64,000 nucleotides of DNA from Polyangium sp. 6x1 (GTDB taxonomy: Bacteria > Myxococcota_A > Polyangia > Polyangiales > Polyangiaceae), in NCBI RefSeq assembly GCF_029946515.1, contig NZ_JARZHH010000003.1, positions 124,001 through 188,000 of the forward strand. Direction: 5' to 3'. A model generated the notes under the pieces. It was not told where the DNA came from. It searched no databases and worked only from the letters and a program-made list of their open reading frames with translations. Numbering within the stretch: position 1 is the first letter of the stretch; each line of letters opens with the position of its first letter. The position numbers and the translations under genes are program-made. This document shows positions 8,815-16,683 of the stretch, piece after piece.

Positions 8815-8835
8815 TGAAAATCACTTGCATTTTCA
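8815..8835. promoter_or_regulatory. Fur-box-like inverted repeat
   Basis: A perfect 7-bp inverted repeat, TGAAAAT (8815-8821) and ATTTTCA (8829-8835), is separated by seven bases. The 21-base site agrees with the classical Fur consensus at 14 positions when aligned by eye. It lies in the divergent region between the rhomboid gene and the poly-Asp lipoprotein/DUF3570 pair, in an unusually AT-rich patch for this genome. A weaker relative occurs at 12265-12285. The identity of the regulator is inferred. Confidence 0.45.
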
Positions 8836-8929
8836 TGATTCCTCCAGTAGAAGCTGGCCATGATGTCAGAAGAAACACGTGATCCGGGCTGTTTCGCAGG
8901 AGGAGCACTCGTGATGTTCGGGGGGATGT

Positions 8930-9324
<395 letters not shown>

Positions 9325-9325
<1 letters not shown>

Positions 9326-10539
9326 TGTTTTTCAGGCACCGTGAGATCGCGCTCCTCTGCGCTCTCCTTTCGTCGGTCCTGCATCCTTCCCATTCGTTCG
9401 CGGGTGACCCCAAAGCACCGACGACGGCCAAGCGTCAGGCCACGTCGAGCCTCGACGCCACCGCCAGCGCCGAGACGTCGTTTTATCTCGACGATACCCA
9501 CGTCGGCGTCGTCACCCCGACGATCGCAGGTACGATTTCGAGCCCGACGGCAGGATGGTCCTTGGGCGGTCGGTATCTCGTCGACGTCGTGACCGCCGCG
9601 TCGGCCGATATCGTGGCCACCGCGTCGCCTCCCTGGACGGAGGTTCGTCACGCCGCATCCCTCGAAGGGGGCTACGAGAAAGGAGACCTCGGGGCCTCTG
9701 CGCATGCATCGTTGTCGCGTGAGCCCGATTATTTGTCGATATCGGCAGGGCTCCAAGGGACGCTCGAGCTCGACGACAAGAACTACGGGTTGCTGCTCGG
9801 GTATTCGTACCGGCACGATACGGCAGGACGCGCGGGGACCCCGTTCGACGTGTTCGGATGGACGCTCGAGCGGCACGACGTGAACGCTGGGCTCACGGTC
9901 GTCATGAATCGCTCGACAATCGGAGCGATCCAGCTCGACGGCATGTTCGAGCGGGGAAATCAGGCCAAACCTTATCGTTACGTGCCCCTCTTCGAAGCGG
10001 CCGCCGCCGAGGAGGTCCCCGCCGGCGCGAGCGTCGCGCTCGTCAGCGCGCTTCGCCTGCATGCGCGCCCCCTGGAGGCGCTGCCTCTCGTGCGGAACCG
10101 ATTCGCGCTGACCGGGCGCCTCGCGCATCGCCGTTCGGCCGCCACGCTGCGCGTGGAGGAGAGGCTTTACACGGACACGTGGGGAATGGCCGCGAGCACG
10201 ACGGACGTACGGTATTCGATCGACATCGGGCGGTTCGTCACGGTATGGCCCCGCCTGCGCTTCCATGCGCAGACCGGCGCCGATTTCTGGCAGCGCGCGA
10301 CCGTGGTGTCCGTCGCGGCGGATGGCGCGATCACGATTCCCGCGATCCGGACCGGGGATCGCGAGCTCGGGCCGCTCTGGACGCTGACGGCCGGGGGAGG
10401 GGTGTCCGTGAAGCTCGGCCCGATCTTCACGGTGAGCCTCCAGGTGGACGGCGTCTTCACGCATTACCTCGACGCGCTCTACCTCACGCGGCGCAATGCC
10501 TTGTTCTCGGCGCTCGCCCTGCAAGCGGCCTTCGACTGA
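9325..10539 (+). CDS. DUF3570-family outer-membrane beta-barrel protein
   Basis: The 404-residue exported protein has a signal peptide (hydrophobic core CALLSSVL, cleavage near SFAGDP) and alternating strands throughout. Recognisable DUF3570 features are the early GRYLVDVVTAASADIV segment, RNRFALTGRLAHR, the LYTDTWGM strand and the PRLRFHAQTGADFW strand. The C-terminus ends with an aromatic residue (AAFD), as in outer-membrane barrels. The ATG overlaps the stop of the poly-Asp lipoprotein (TGATG). In other bacteria DUF3570 genes pair with DUF4266 lipoproteins and occur beside DUF2271, thioredoxin-like and ApbE genes in extracytosolic flavin systems. Here the DUF4266 and DUF2271 genes lie 1-2 kb away on the other strand. 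A conduit role is inferred. Confidence 0.85.
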
Positions 10540-10552
10540 CGCCGATATCGCA

Positions 10553-11311
10553 TCAGAAAGCGTAAAAGAAGGAGAGCTCGGGCGAGAGGAGCGTGCCCGT
10601 CGAGGGAAAGGGCTTCGTGAACCGCAAGGCGGCAGAGACGCCGAGCGACGGCGAGATCGCATAGGTCGCCGCGACCCCGAGGCCGACGAAGCCCGTGCCG
10701 GATTTTCGGTACGCGCTGAGCGTCTGCGAGGGGGGATTGTCGAGCTGGCTCGCGGGCGGCGGCTTCGTCGTGTCCTCTTCCACGACGACCCGGTATTCGG
10801 TGTCGAATTGCGCGATGCCGGCGGTGACGAAGACGGAGCCCCGGAGCCCTGGCCTCGCGAAGGGCCGGGCGCCGAACGTGTATCCCGCGCGGATCTCGCC
10901 GTGAAAAGGCAAAAACTCCGGCGCCTCGGCCCCGCTCGGCCGCGGCCCGCCCCCGCGGAGCACCCACCCGAGGCGCAATCCGAGCGAGAGGTTCTCGAAA
11001 ACCACGCGGTCGAAGCCGAGTAGCATCCGCGTCGTCGCGATCTGGAGGCCAGGGCGCACCTCCCCGCCGCGCCCGACGAGCGGTGTGCCGTGGTATTGCG
11101 TCCCCGCGTCCCGGAAGCAGGCGTAATCGCCGTGGAGCTGGCTCTCCGGCGAGCAGACGTCGGTGCCCGCGTGGATCCCCAGATCCTGGACGAGCGACAA
11201 GGAGAGGCCATTGTTCAGGCTGGGGGCTTTTTTCGGCGGCGCGTCGGCGGCCAGTGTTTCTTTGGGAAAAACCACGAGCATTGTGACGAGGAGCCACGCC
11301 CCCCACCACAA
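10553..11311 (-). CDS. Outer-membrane beta-barrel protein (myxobacterial type)
   Basis: The 252-residue product appears to start at a TTG (11311), eight bases after the DUF4266 stop. It begins with a hydrophobic signal (WWGAWLLVTMLVV) and a cleavage-like TLAADA. An ATG at 11281 is the alternative. The mature part has strand-turn repeats typical of an 8-10 strand barrel and ends SPELSFFYAF, with the terminal Phe of barrel proteins. Two cysteines flank a loop (VCSPESQLHGDYACF) and may form a disulphide. It is the last gene of a DUF2271-DUF4266-barrel run and may replace the usual barrel partner there. The family name is not known to me. Confidence 0.75.
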   Translation of the reverse strand: MWWGAWLLVTMLVVFPKETLAADAPPKKAPSLNNGLSLSLVQDLGIHAGTDVCSPESQLHGDYACFRDAGTQYHGTPLVGRGGEVRPGLQIATTRMLLGFDRVVFENLSLGLRLGWVLRGGGPRPSGAEAPEFLPFHGEIRAGYTFGARPFARPGLRGSVFVTAGIAQFDTEYRVVVEEDTTKPPPASQLDNPPSQTLSAYRKSGTGFVGLGVAATYAISPSLGVSAALRFTKPFPSTGTLLSPELSFFYAF

Positions 11312-11318
11312 GCGCGTG

Positions 11319-11534
11319 TCAGTTGCAGCCGCAGCCGCCCTCGGCGCTCGCCGACCCGCCGCTCGCGCCTTCGTGGACCGCTTGCATGTGGGATTCGCCG
11401 GGGCCGGACACGGGGCCGACCGACATCGTCGGATGCGCGAGGCGCCCGCGTTCGTAAGGCGCGACGTGCGTGCAGGCCGCGAGCCCGCAGAGGAGCACGA
11501 GCAGGCATGCGAGCTGCGTGGTTCGCAGGACCAT
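11319..11534 (-). CDS. DUF4266 small lipoprotein
   Basis: The 71-residue lipoprotein has a short signal ending GLAAC (Cys21). It then shows the DUF4266 pattern: a VAPYERGRLAHPTM segment, a middle MQAVHEGASGG element and the terminal Cys cluster GGCGCN. The family is known as a partner of DUF3570 barrels in extracytosolic flavinylation-associated loci. The gene lies 46 bases downstream of DUF2271 and eight bases upstream of a barrel gene on the same strand, which indicates an operon. The terminal CGC pair may bind metal or a flavin partner. That point is inference. Confidence 0.85.
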   Translation of the reverse strand: MVLRTTQLACLLVLLCGLAACTHVAPYERGRLAHPTMSVGPVSGPGESHMQAVHEGASGGSASAEGGCGCN

Positions 11535-11580
11535 GGAGACCTCGTATCGAAAAGGGAGGGGTTCGAGGGAATGGCCCTCG

Positions 11581-12246
11581 TCAGGGTGTCCACGAGAGAT
11601 GCCTTCCGATGAATGCGGGCTCGTCCGGCAAGGTCGTATCCTGGGCGTCTTGGCCCTTCACGAAATCGACCGCCATCCACGGCCCGGGCGCCTCGCCGGA
11701 GTCCGACGAGTTCCATTCGGTGAATTCGACGTGCACGCGATACGTGCCGTCCGGGGCCTCGACGCCGGCCGTGTCCGTGCCATTCCAGGTGGACACGTGC
11801 TCGGCGTGGGATTTCCTCGTGGCACCGGTCACCGCATCCACGACATTCGTGCCCGATGCCGCGCCCCAGCGCACGAGGTGCTCCACGCGCTTCGCCGCCC
11901 ACACTTCGAGCGTCTTGACGAACGTATCCTGCGCGTCCGTGATCCAGACGGCGCCGATGTTTTTCGGAGCATATTCGCCGTCGAGGGAGACGGTGGTGAA
12001 GCGAAATGCGAGCGCGCCGCCGGCGGGCGCCCCGCCGCCGGTCCCGCCCGCGCCGCCCGCGCCGCCCGCGCCCATTCCTCCGCTGCTCGCAGCGTCCGCC
12101 GCTGCTCCGCCGCCGTCTCCGCCATAAGGTACCCAGAACGCGGGATCGCTCCGCGTCGCGGGGCCACAAGCGAGCAGCACGGGCGCGAGGAGGCTTGCCG
12201 CCCACACGGGGGCGAGACGTTTCGCATTTCTCGTTGACCAGACCAT
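11581..12246 (-). CDS. DUF2271 lipoprotein with ApbE-type flavinylation motif
   Basis: The 221-residue lipoprotein has lipobox VLLAC (Cys27) and a Gly/Ala linker of about 45 residues. From residue 78 a DUF2271 domain is recognisable: FRFTTVSLDGEYAPKNIGAV, then WAAKRVEHLVRW, then a Trp-containing strand (STWNGTD) and DGTYRVHVEF. Residues 137-143 read DAVTGAT, which matches the Dxx(S/T)GAT pattern that ApbE uses to attach FMN to a Thr. Thr143 would be the attachment site. No apbE gene lies in this window, so flavinylation would need one elsewhere. The ATG at 12246 is divergent from a di-haem lipoprotein gene. Confidence 0.82.
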   Translation of the reverse strand: MVWSTRNAKRLAPVWAASLLAPVLLACGPATRSDPAFWVPYGGDGGGAAADAASSGGMGAGGAGGAGGTGGGAPAGGALAFRFTTVSLDGEYAPKNIGAVWITDAQDTFVKTLEVWAAKRVEHLVRWGAASGTNVVDAVTGATRKSHAEHVSTWNGTDTAGVEAPDGTYRVHVEFTEWNSSDSGEAPGPWMAVDFVKGQDAQDTTLPDEPAFIGRHLSWTP

Positions 12247-12264
12247 CGGCGCCAGGTACCCTGT

Positions 12265-12285
12265 TGATGTTGACTTCTACTTTCA
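12265..12285. promoter_or_regulatory. Second Fur-box-like element in a divergent promoter
   Basis: This 21-base site begins TGATGTT and ends CTTTCA, with an internal TGACTTC. It agrees with the site at 8815-8835 at 14 of 21 positions and with the Fur consensus at about 12. It lies between the DUF2271 gene (minus) and the di-haem lipoprotein gene (plus), where it could control both. On its own it is weak. Its location strengthens the case. Confidence 0.3.
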
Positions 12286-12334
12286 TCTTCAGCTTAGAAG
12301 AGATCGCACCCTGGAGACAAGAGGAAAGTTGTTC

Positions 12335-12892
12335 GTGTTCACGCTGACCCACAACGACACCGCACGAAGGTCGGGCCCTCGCGGGCCCTCCGCGGCGCGA
12401 TTCGCGCTCGCTTGCCTTTGCATTGCGGGGATGGGCTGCACGAACCCGCTCCAGGAGGGCGCGATTGCCGAGCTCGGCCCCGAGTCGCCGGCCATTCCTG
12501 TCGGCCCTTTGCATCGTCCCGGACAACCCTGCCTCGTATGTCACGACGGCGCCGAGGCCACCGAGCTCTCCGTCGCCGGGACGATCCACGAGCGCGCCGA
12601 TTCGACGAAGCCGGTCCCCGACGTGCTCGTGCATCTCGTCGACGCGCGCGGGACGGCCTACGTGACGGCCACGAACTGCGCGGGCAATTTTTTCGTGAGG
12701 CCCGGCGATTTCAGCCCTCAATACCCGATGCGGGTGGCGATCGAGCGGGACGGGTTCCGTCAGGAAATGGAATCGCCGGTGAACGGCGAGGGCTCGTGCG
12801 CGGCGTGTCATACCAGCGAGCCCGGTCCACGCTCCGCCGGCCGCGTCTTTTTGCTCTCCGTCGCTGCGACCCTGGAGGACCGCTGTCCGTGA
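12335..12892 (+). CDS. Lipoprotein with two CxxCH haem motifs flanking a regulatory-like domain
   Basis: The 185-residue protein is predicted to be a secreted c-type haem lipoprotein. A GTG at 12335, about nine bases after AGGA, is preferred. A TTG at 12329 is the alternative. The signal ends AGMGC (Cys35). The haem motifs are CLVCH at residue 66 and CAACH at residue 155. Between them is a beta-rich segment resembling a carboxypeptidase regulatory-like/CNA-B fold (KPVPDVLVHLVDARGTAYVT, then NCAGNFFVRPGDF). The stop overlaps the GTG of the next gene. It belongs with the adjacent flavin-associated genes as a possible electron carrier. Confidence 0.82.
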   Translation: MFTLTHNDTARRSGPRGPSAARFALACLCIAGMGCTNPLQEGAIAELGPESPAIPVGPLHRPGQPCLVCHDGAEATELSVAGTIHERADSTKPVPDVLVHLVDARGTAYVTATNCAGNFFVRPGDFSPQYPMRVAIERDGFRQEMESPVNGEGSCAACHTSEPGPRSAGRVFLLSVAATLEDRCP

Positions 12893-13398
12893 GACGAATG
12901 CTCCTGCGCTCGTTGTTCCCGTTCGTATGGCCTGCGCTCGCCGTCGCCTGCGCCTCCGAAGCCGAGCCGACGGACGTGCTGCTCGTCCCGAGTCGCGTCA
13001 CCTACCCGAGCGTCGGCGACGCGCTGGAGTACCGTTGCGCGACGCTGGATTGTCATGGAAAACCCGAGCGGAACCTGCGGCTTTACGGGAGCTCCGGGAT
13101 GCGGCTCGAGGCAGGGGACGTGCCGGGGCACGGCGAGACGACCGACGCGGAATACGAGGCGAGTTATCGATCCGTGATCGGGCTCGAACCCGAGGTGCTC
13201 GGTCTGGTCATCGCGGAGGGCGGCCGTGCGCCGGAGCGGCTCTCGTTGGTTCGAAAGGCGCGCGGCGAAGAGGCGCACAAGGGCGGGGCGCAAATCGTCC
13301 CCGGGGACGACGCGGATCGATGTTTGACGAGCTGGCTATCGGCCGCGACGGACGAGGCCGCGTGCGTGCGTGCGGCGGAGAATCAGGGATCGGAGTGA
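12889..13398 (+). CDS. Lipoprotein with CxxxxCH haem-type motif
   Basis: The 169-residue lipoprotein starts at a GTG overlapping the previous stop (GTGA) and preceded by GGAGG. The signal ends LAVAC (Cys21). At residue 50 the sequence reads CATLDCH, a CxxxxCH motif of the kind used for non-standard haem c attachment. It is followed by GKPERNLRLYGSSGMRL, a pattern I associate with myxobacterial one-haem lipoproteins. A second cysteine pair near the C-terminus (DRCLTSW, EAACVR) may be structural. Translational coupling to the di-haem lipoprotein suggests that the two proteins act together. Confidence 0.8.
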   Translation: MRRMLLRSLFPFVWPALAVACASEAEPTDVLLVPSRVTYPSVGDALEYRCATLDCHGKPERNLRLYGSSGMRLEAGDVPGHGETTDAEYEASYRSVIGLEPEVLGLVIAEGGRAPERLSLVRKARGEEAHKGGAQIVPGDDADRCLTSWLSAATDEAACVRAAENQGSE

Positions 13399-13838
13399 GC
13401 GCCGAGCATGCGCCGGAGCTCGGGGATCGCGGCGCGGGCCTCGGCGAGGTCACGCACGAAGCGGGTGGGGCTCGGATGCGTGGGGCGAAGCGCGATGACC
13501 GCGCGAAAAAGGAGGTCGGCGAGGGTACGTAACATCGCATTGGCCCCGATCACGACAATGGCCCGCGGAGGCCCGACGTCTCGCGTCTCGGCGAATGCTC
13601 GGCGAGCGCCCATCGACATCCACGAGAGCTCGGAGACGTCGCAAAGCACGATGGCATGCGGCCATTCCGCGCCGGCCGCGAGTTGTGCCGCGAGGAGGGG
13701 CTTCGCCTCCGCCACATCGAGGGTGCCCCGCATCGTGACGTGCAGGATATCGGGTCGCTCGATCCAGACGTCCGGGTGGCTCGTCGGCGTGCGCAGAGCG
13801 GGGGGATCCAGGTCGTCGGGGTTTTGAGGAGACGGCAA
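13383..13838 (-). CDS. STAS/SpoIIAA-like protein (paralogue of 4457-4861)
   Basis: The 151-residue protein resembles the one at 4457-4861. A strand ILHVTMRGTLDVAEA leads to a helix, then the strand IVLCDVSELSWMSMGARR, a strand AIVVIGANAMLR and a C-terminal helix rich in Arg and Ala. The shared motif is GARRAxAE after the Ser-containing loop. The start is uncertain. TTG at 13838 opens the frame, but no ribosome binding site is obvious. Its 3' end overlaps the haem lipoprotein gene by 16 bases on the opposite strand. Confidence 0.7.
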   Translation of the reverse strand: MPSPQNPDDLDPPALRTPTSHPDVWIERPDILHVTMRGTLDVAEAKPLLAAQLAAGAEWPHAIVLCDVSELSWMSMGARRAFAETRDVGPPRAIVVIGANAMLRTLADLLFRAVIALRPTHPSPTRFVRDLAEARAAIPELRRMLGAHSDP

Positions 13839-13874
13839 TACGCAGCGCAGGATACCGCGAAAGAGGTCGTCTCC

Positions 13875-14465
13875 TCAACCGGAATTTTCCCAGCGGGAGA
13901 TCGCTGCCTTCAGCCACGCCGGTGCATTGTCCATCGGCGGCTGCGGCTCCGTGCGTGTCAGTTCCTCCGCGCGGCGAAGCTGTTCGGCGAGCGGCGGAAC
14001 ATCCCACGCAGCGCGCTCCGCGTCCGTCGTCGTCGGGTCCACGTCCCAGAGTCGATGACGCGCGCCATCGGGGACGAATTGCGTCCCGTATTTCTGCGGC
14101 CGACCCTCGTACATGCACCATCGGTCGTACGAAGCCGCAGCGAGCCAGCGGGCCGGCAAAAATCCGCGCTCGGCCGCTTCTCGTGCGAGCTCGTGCGCGC
14201 GTCGCGCGTCGCCCGGGTGATCTCCATGGTTGAACAACCACGCCGCGTGAAAGAGGTCGTCGGCCGAAGCACCTCCGCGCTCGCGCAAGAGGTCGAGCGC
14301 CGATTCTGCCTGAGCACGGCGCGCGCGATCCCGCTCTCGCAGCGCGCGGTAGTCGGGCGTATCGACCGGAGGGACCGCGGCGTGCTCGCGCACGTCCTCC
14401 GCGTGGAGCGCGGCGAGCGTGCGCGACGGGGCGAGCTCCGGGGAGCCATTGGGGGCTTTGTTCAC
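13875..14465 (-). CDS. DUF6624-like protein
   Basis: The 196-residue soluble protein contains the segment LPARWLAAASYDRWCMYEG followed by RPQKYGTQFVP, which is the recognisable core of DUF6624-type proteins. Upstream is an all-helical region (residues 40-100) with a Sel1/TPR flavour (FHAAWLFNHGDHPGDARRAHELA). The start is a GTG at 14465 with a poor ribosome binding site. No signal peptide is visible. The biochemical role of this family is unknown. It lies between the STAS gene and a short lipoprotein-like fragment. Confidence 0.75.
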   Translation of the reverse strand: MNKAPNGSPELAPSRTLAALHAEDVREHAAVPPVDTPDYRALRERDRARRAQAESALDLLRERGGASADDLFHAAWLFNHGDHPGDARRAHELAREAAERGFLPARWLAAASYDRWCMYEGRPQKYGTQFVPDGARHRLWDVDPTTTDAERAAWDVPPLAEQLRRAEELTRTEPQPPMDNAPAWLKAAISRWENSG

Positions 14466-14508
14466 GGCGTCTTTCTAGCGCAGAGGGATCGGCACGCGCC
14501 ATCTCCCT

Positions 14509-14751
14509 TTGCTGCTTTCGCTGTTCGCTTTTTTGCCCGCGTGCGACAAGGCAAAGCCCGGTGCGGACGACAAGCCCAAGACGGCCGAGGTGCCCGCGGC
14601 CAGCAGCGCCGTTGCCGCCGTCGCGCCGCCGGCGGCGCGCCTCGAGCTCCCGAAGGGTTACCGCGCGATCGCTGCGCCGCCCGTCCCGGTCGCGCCGAAG
14701 GGAGGTCGCGAGGCTATCGGTCCAGGAAGGGGGCCTCGCCCGCGATGTTGA
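14509..14751 (+). CDS. Short lipoprotein-like open frame, possibly a remnant
   Basis: The 80-codon frame starts at a TTG with no good ribosome binding site. It codes a convincing lipobox sequence (LLSLFAFLPAC), then Lys/Asp-rich and Ala/Pro-rich linker residues. After KGYRAIAAPPVPVAPKG the coding character fades and the frame runs into the end of the convergent TauD gene (overlap 14714-14751). It may be the 5' remnant of a larger lipoprotein gene whose rest was lost when the neighbouring operon was placed here, or a genuine tiny lipoprotein. Confidence 0.35.
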   Translation: MLLSLFAFLPACDKAKPGADDKPKTAEVPAASSAVAAVAPPAARLELPKGYRAIAAPPVPVAPKGGREAIGPGRGPRPRC

Positions 14752-15577
14752 GCCGGTGCATCAGCCTCTCGCGGGGGAAATAATCGGCCACGGCGAGGTG
14801 CTGCGTGCAGCGGTTGTCCCAGAGGACGAGGTCGCGCCGCTGCCATTTGTGCCGGTAGATGAATTCGTTCGTCTCGATGTGACGGTAGAGAAAGTCGAGG
14901 ATCGCGCGGCTCTCGGCCGGCGACAGGCCGCTCACGTGGGTCACGTAGGGCCCCGAGATGTAAAGCGCCCTCCGCTTCGTCGTCGGGTGTGTCCTCACGA
15001 GGGGGTGCTCGACGGCGGGGTATCGCTCGAAATGCTCGTCGGGATCGATGCCCTTCTTCCGGAGATTGCGCTGGAGCGTCCCATAATCGGACCCGAACGC
15101 CTTTTTGACGTCGTGCACCGCTTTCAGCCCGAGGAGCAGCTCCTGCATCGGCCGGGAGAGGGCCTCGTAGGCCATGTACATGTTCGAGAACAACGTATCT
15201 CCGCCGATCTCGGGGGTGATCTTGGCATAGAGCACGGTGCCGAGCGGCGGACGCGGCCAGCCGCTGTTGTCGGTGTGCCAGGAATTGAGCCCGGGCGGCT
15301 TCTCCGCATTGTTGTGCAGGAGCATGCACTCGGGGTGGCCCTCCACCGTGAAGGGAAGGAGGTGCTCGTGGATGACGGGCTCTCCGAACGCGCGGGCGAA
15401 TCGGGACAGATCCTCGACGGCCAGCTCCTGATTGCGAAAAATCAGCACGCTGTGCTGGTGGAAAGCGTTCCGGATCGTCTCCCAGGTCTCCTGCGAGAGT
15501 TCCTGCGAGAGATCCACCGCGCGGACCTCGGCGCCGAGGGCGAGGCTGATCGGCTCGACGACGGGCGTCGCGCTCAT
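14714..15577 (-). CDS. TauD/TfdA-family Fe(II)/2-oxoglutarate dioxygenase
   Basis: The 287-residue cytosolic enzyme has the iron facial triad: HTD (His101, Asp103) within NSWHTDNSGW, and a distal His260 in TQHLAVADY. The 2-oxoglutarate Arg lies in PRERLMHR. The family couples 2OG decarboxylation to substrate hydroxylation. The ATG overlaps the stop of the upstream dehydratase gene (ATGA), so the pair is translationally coupled. The substrate may be an amino acid or a carrier-bound intermediate. Length and motif order are normal for the family. Confidence 0.9.
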   Translation of the reverse strand: MSATPVVEPISLALGAEVRAVDLSQELSQETWETIRNAFHQHSVLIFRNQELAVEDLSRFARAFGEPVIHEHLLPFTVEGHPECMLLHNNAEKPPGLNSWHTDNSGWPRPPLGTVLYAKITPEIGGDTLFSNMYMAYEALSRPMQELLLGLKAVHDVKKAFGSDYGTLQRNLRKKGIDPDEHFERYPAVEHPLVRTHPTTKRRALYISGPYVTHVSGLSPAESRAILDFLYRHIETNEFIYRHKWQRRDLVLWDNRCTQHLAVADYFPRERLMHRLNIAGEAPFLDR

Positions 15578-16623
15578 GACATTTCTCCAGTCGGCATGAT
15601 CATTTCGGTGGGCAAGACGGTCTGCAGGATTCCGCGGAGCACGCTCGGGTCGATCGCCCCGCCGGTGATGACGGCGCAAGGCGTCTTCCAGCGGTACAGC
15701 GGCATGTATTTGAGCGCCGCCGCGAAGGCCGCGGCGCCGGCGCCTTCGAGGAGGAGATCGTCCGAGCGCGCCAGGGACGAGATGGCAATGGCGATTTCCC
15801 GAGGCGTCACGGAGAGGACGCCCGAGAGCACGTCCCTGAGCCGATAGAACTGCCAGGGAATGATGAAGCTCGCGCCGATGCCATCGACGAACGACGGCTT
15901 GTGCTCCACCGTCACGGGTTTGCCCGCGCGGATCGAAGCGGCGAGCGGCGCGCCCGTGGAGACCTCCACGGCGAAGACCTTCGTTTTGCGCCGCGCACAG
16001 CGAAGCAAAGAGGCGATGCTGTACGCGAGGTTTCCCCCGCCAAACGGGACGAGGATGGCGTCGACCTCGGGGAGATCTTCGAGGATCTCCAGCGCGATCG
16101 TCGAGTTGCCCAGGCACACGTAGGGGTCGCTCTCCGAGGATACGAAAAAACCAGGCAAGCCCGGGTATCTCGCATCGATCATCGCGGTGCGCCACCGTTC
16201 GAGGGGGGCGCGGATCACGTTCGCGGTGGGATTGTATAACTGGATCCGGTCGAGCTTGAAAGGGGCGATGTGGTGGGGGACGATCACCGTGTAGTCGAGC
16301 CCGAGCTGCAATGTCGCGTGCGCCATGCCTTGCGCGAAATTTCCCGAGCTGCACGTGACGACGCCGCGGCTCTGCATGTGCGTCCATACCTCGGGATGGG
16401 CGCACCGATATCCGAGCACGGCGCTGAGCGCGCCTCGGAGCTTGAAGGAGTCCGTCGGCTGCAGGTTTTCACATTTCAGGAAGACGTTCCCCGCTCCTGC
16501 GCGCTCGGCGGCCTTCGATGGGCGGAGAGATGTCCGCAGGACATGGGGGCCGATGAGCTCGGCGACACGCCTGGCGTTGTCGACGGAGATCTGCGGCGAG
16601 TCTTCACGAATCATGGCGCGCAT
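15574..16623 (-). CDS. PLP-dependent threonine/serine dehydratase-family enzyme
   Basis: The 349-residue protein is a fold-type II PLP enzyme. The Schiff-base lysine lies in SFKLRGA, the phosphate or substrate loop is SSGNFAQG, and a Gly-rich loop FGGGNLAY follows. It would deaminate or replace the beta-substituent of Ser/Thr-like substrates. It lacks the C-terminal ACT regulatory domain of biosynthetic IlvA, so a catabolic or specialised role is more likely. ATG codons at 16623 and 16614 are both possible. It is the first gene of a coupled pair with the TauD-type dioxygenase. Confidence 0.88.
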   Translation of the reverse strand: MRAMIREDSPQISVDNARRVAELIGPHVLRTSLRPSKAAERAGAGNVFLKCENLQPTDSFKLRGALSAVLGYRCAHPEVWTHMQSRGVVTCSSGNFAQGMAHATLQLGLDYTVIVPHHIAPFKLDRIQLYNPTANVIRAPLERWRTAMIDARYPGLPGFFVSSESDPYVCLGNSTIALEILEDLPEVDAILVPFGGGNLAYSIASLLRCARRKTKVFAVEVSTGAPLAASIRAGKPVTVEHKPSFVDGIGASFIIPWQFYRLRDVLSGVLSVTPREIAIAISSLARSDDLLLEGAGAAAFAAALKYMPLYRWKTPCAVITGGAIDPSVLRGILQTVLPTEMIMPTGEMS

Positions 16624-16683
16624 TGTATCGGGGAGAATGGAGGCGATCAGGCAGCGAATCTGGCTCCTGGCTCGATCCGTCCT

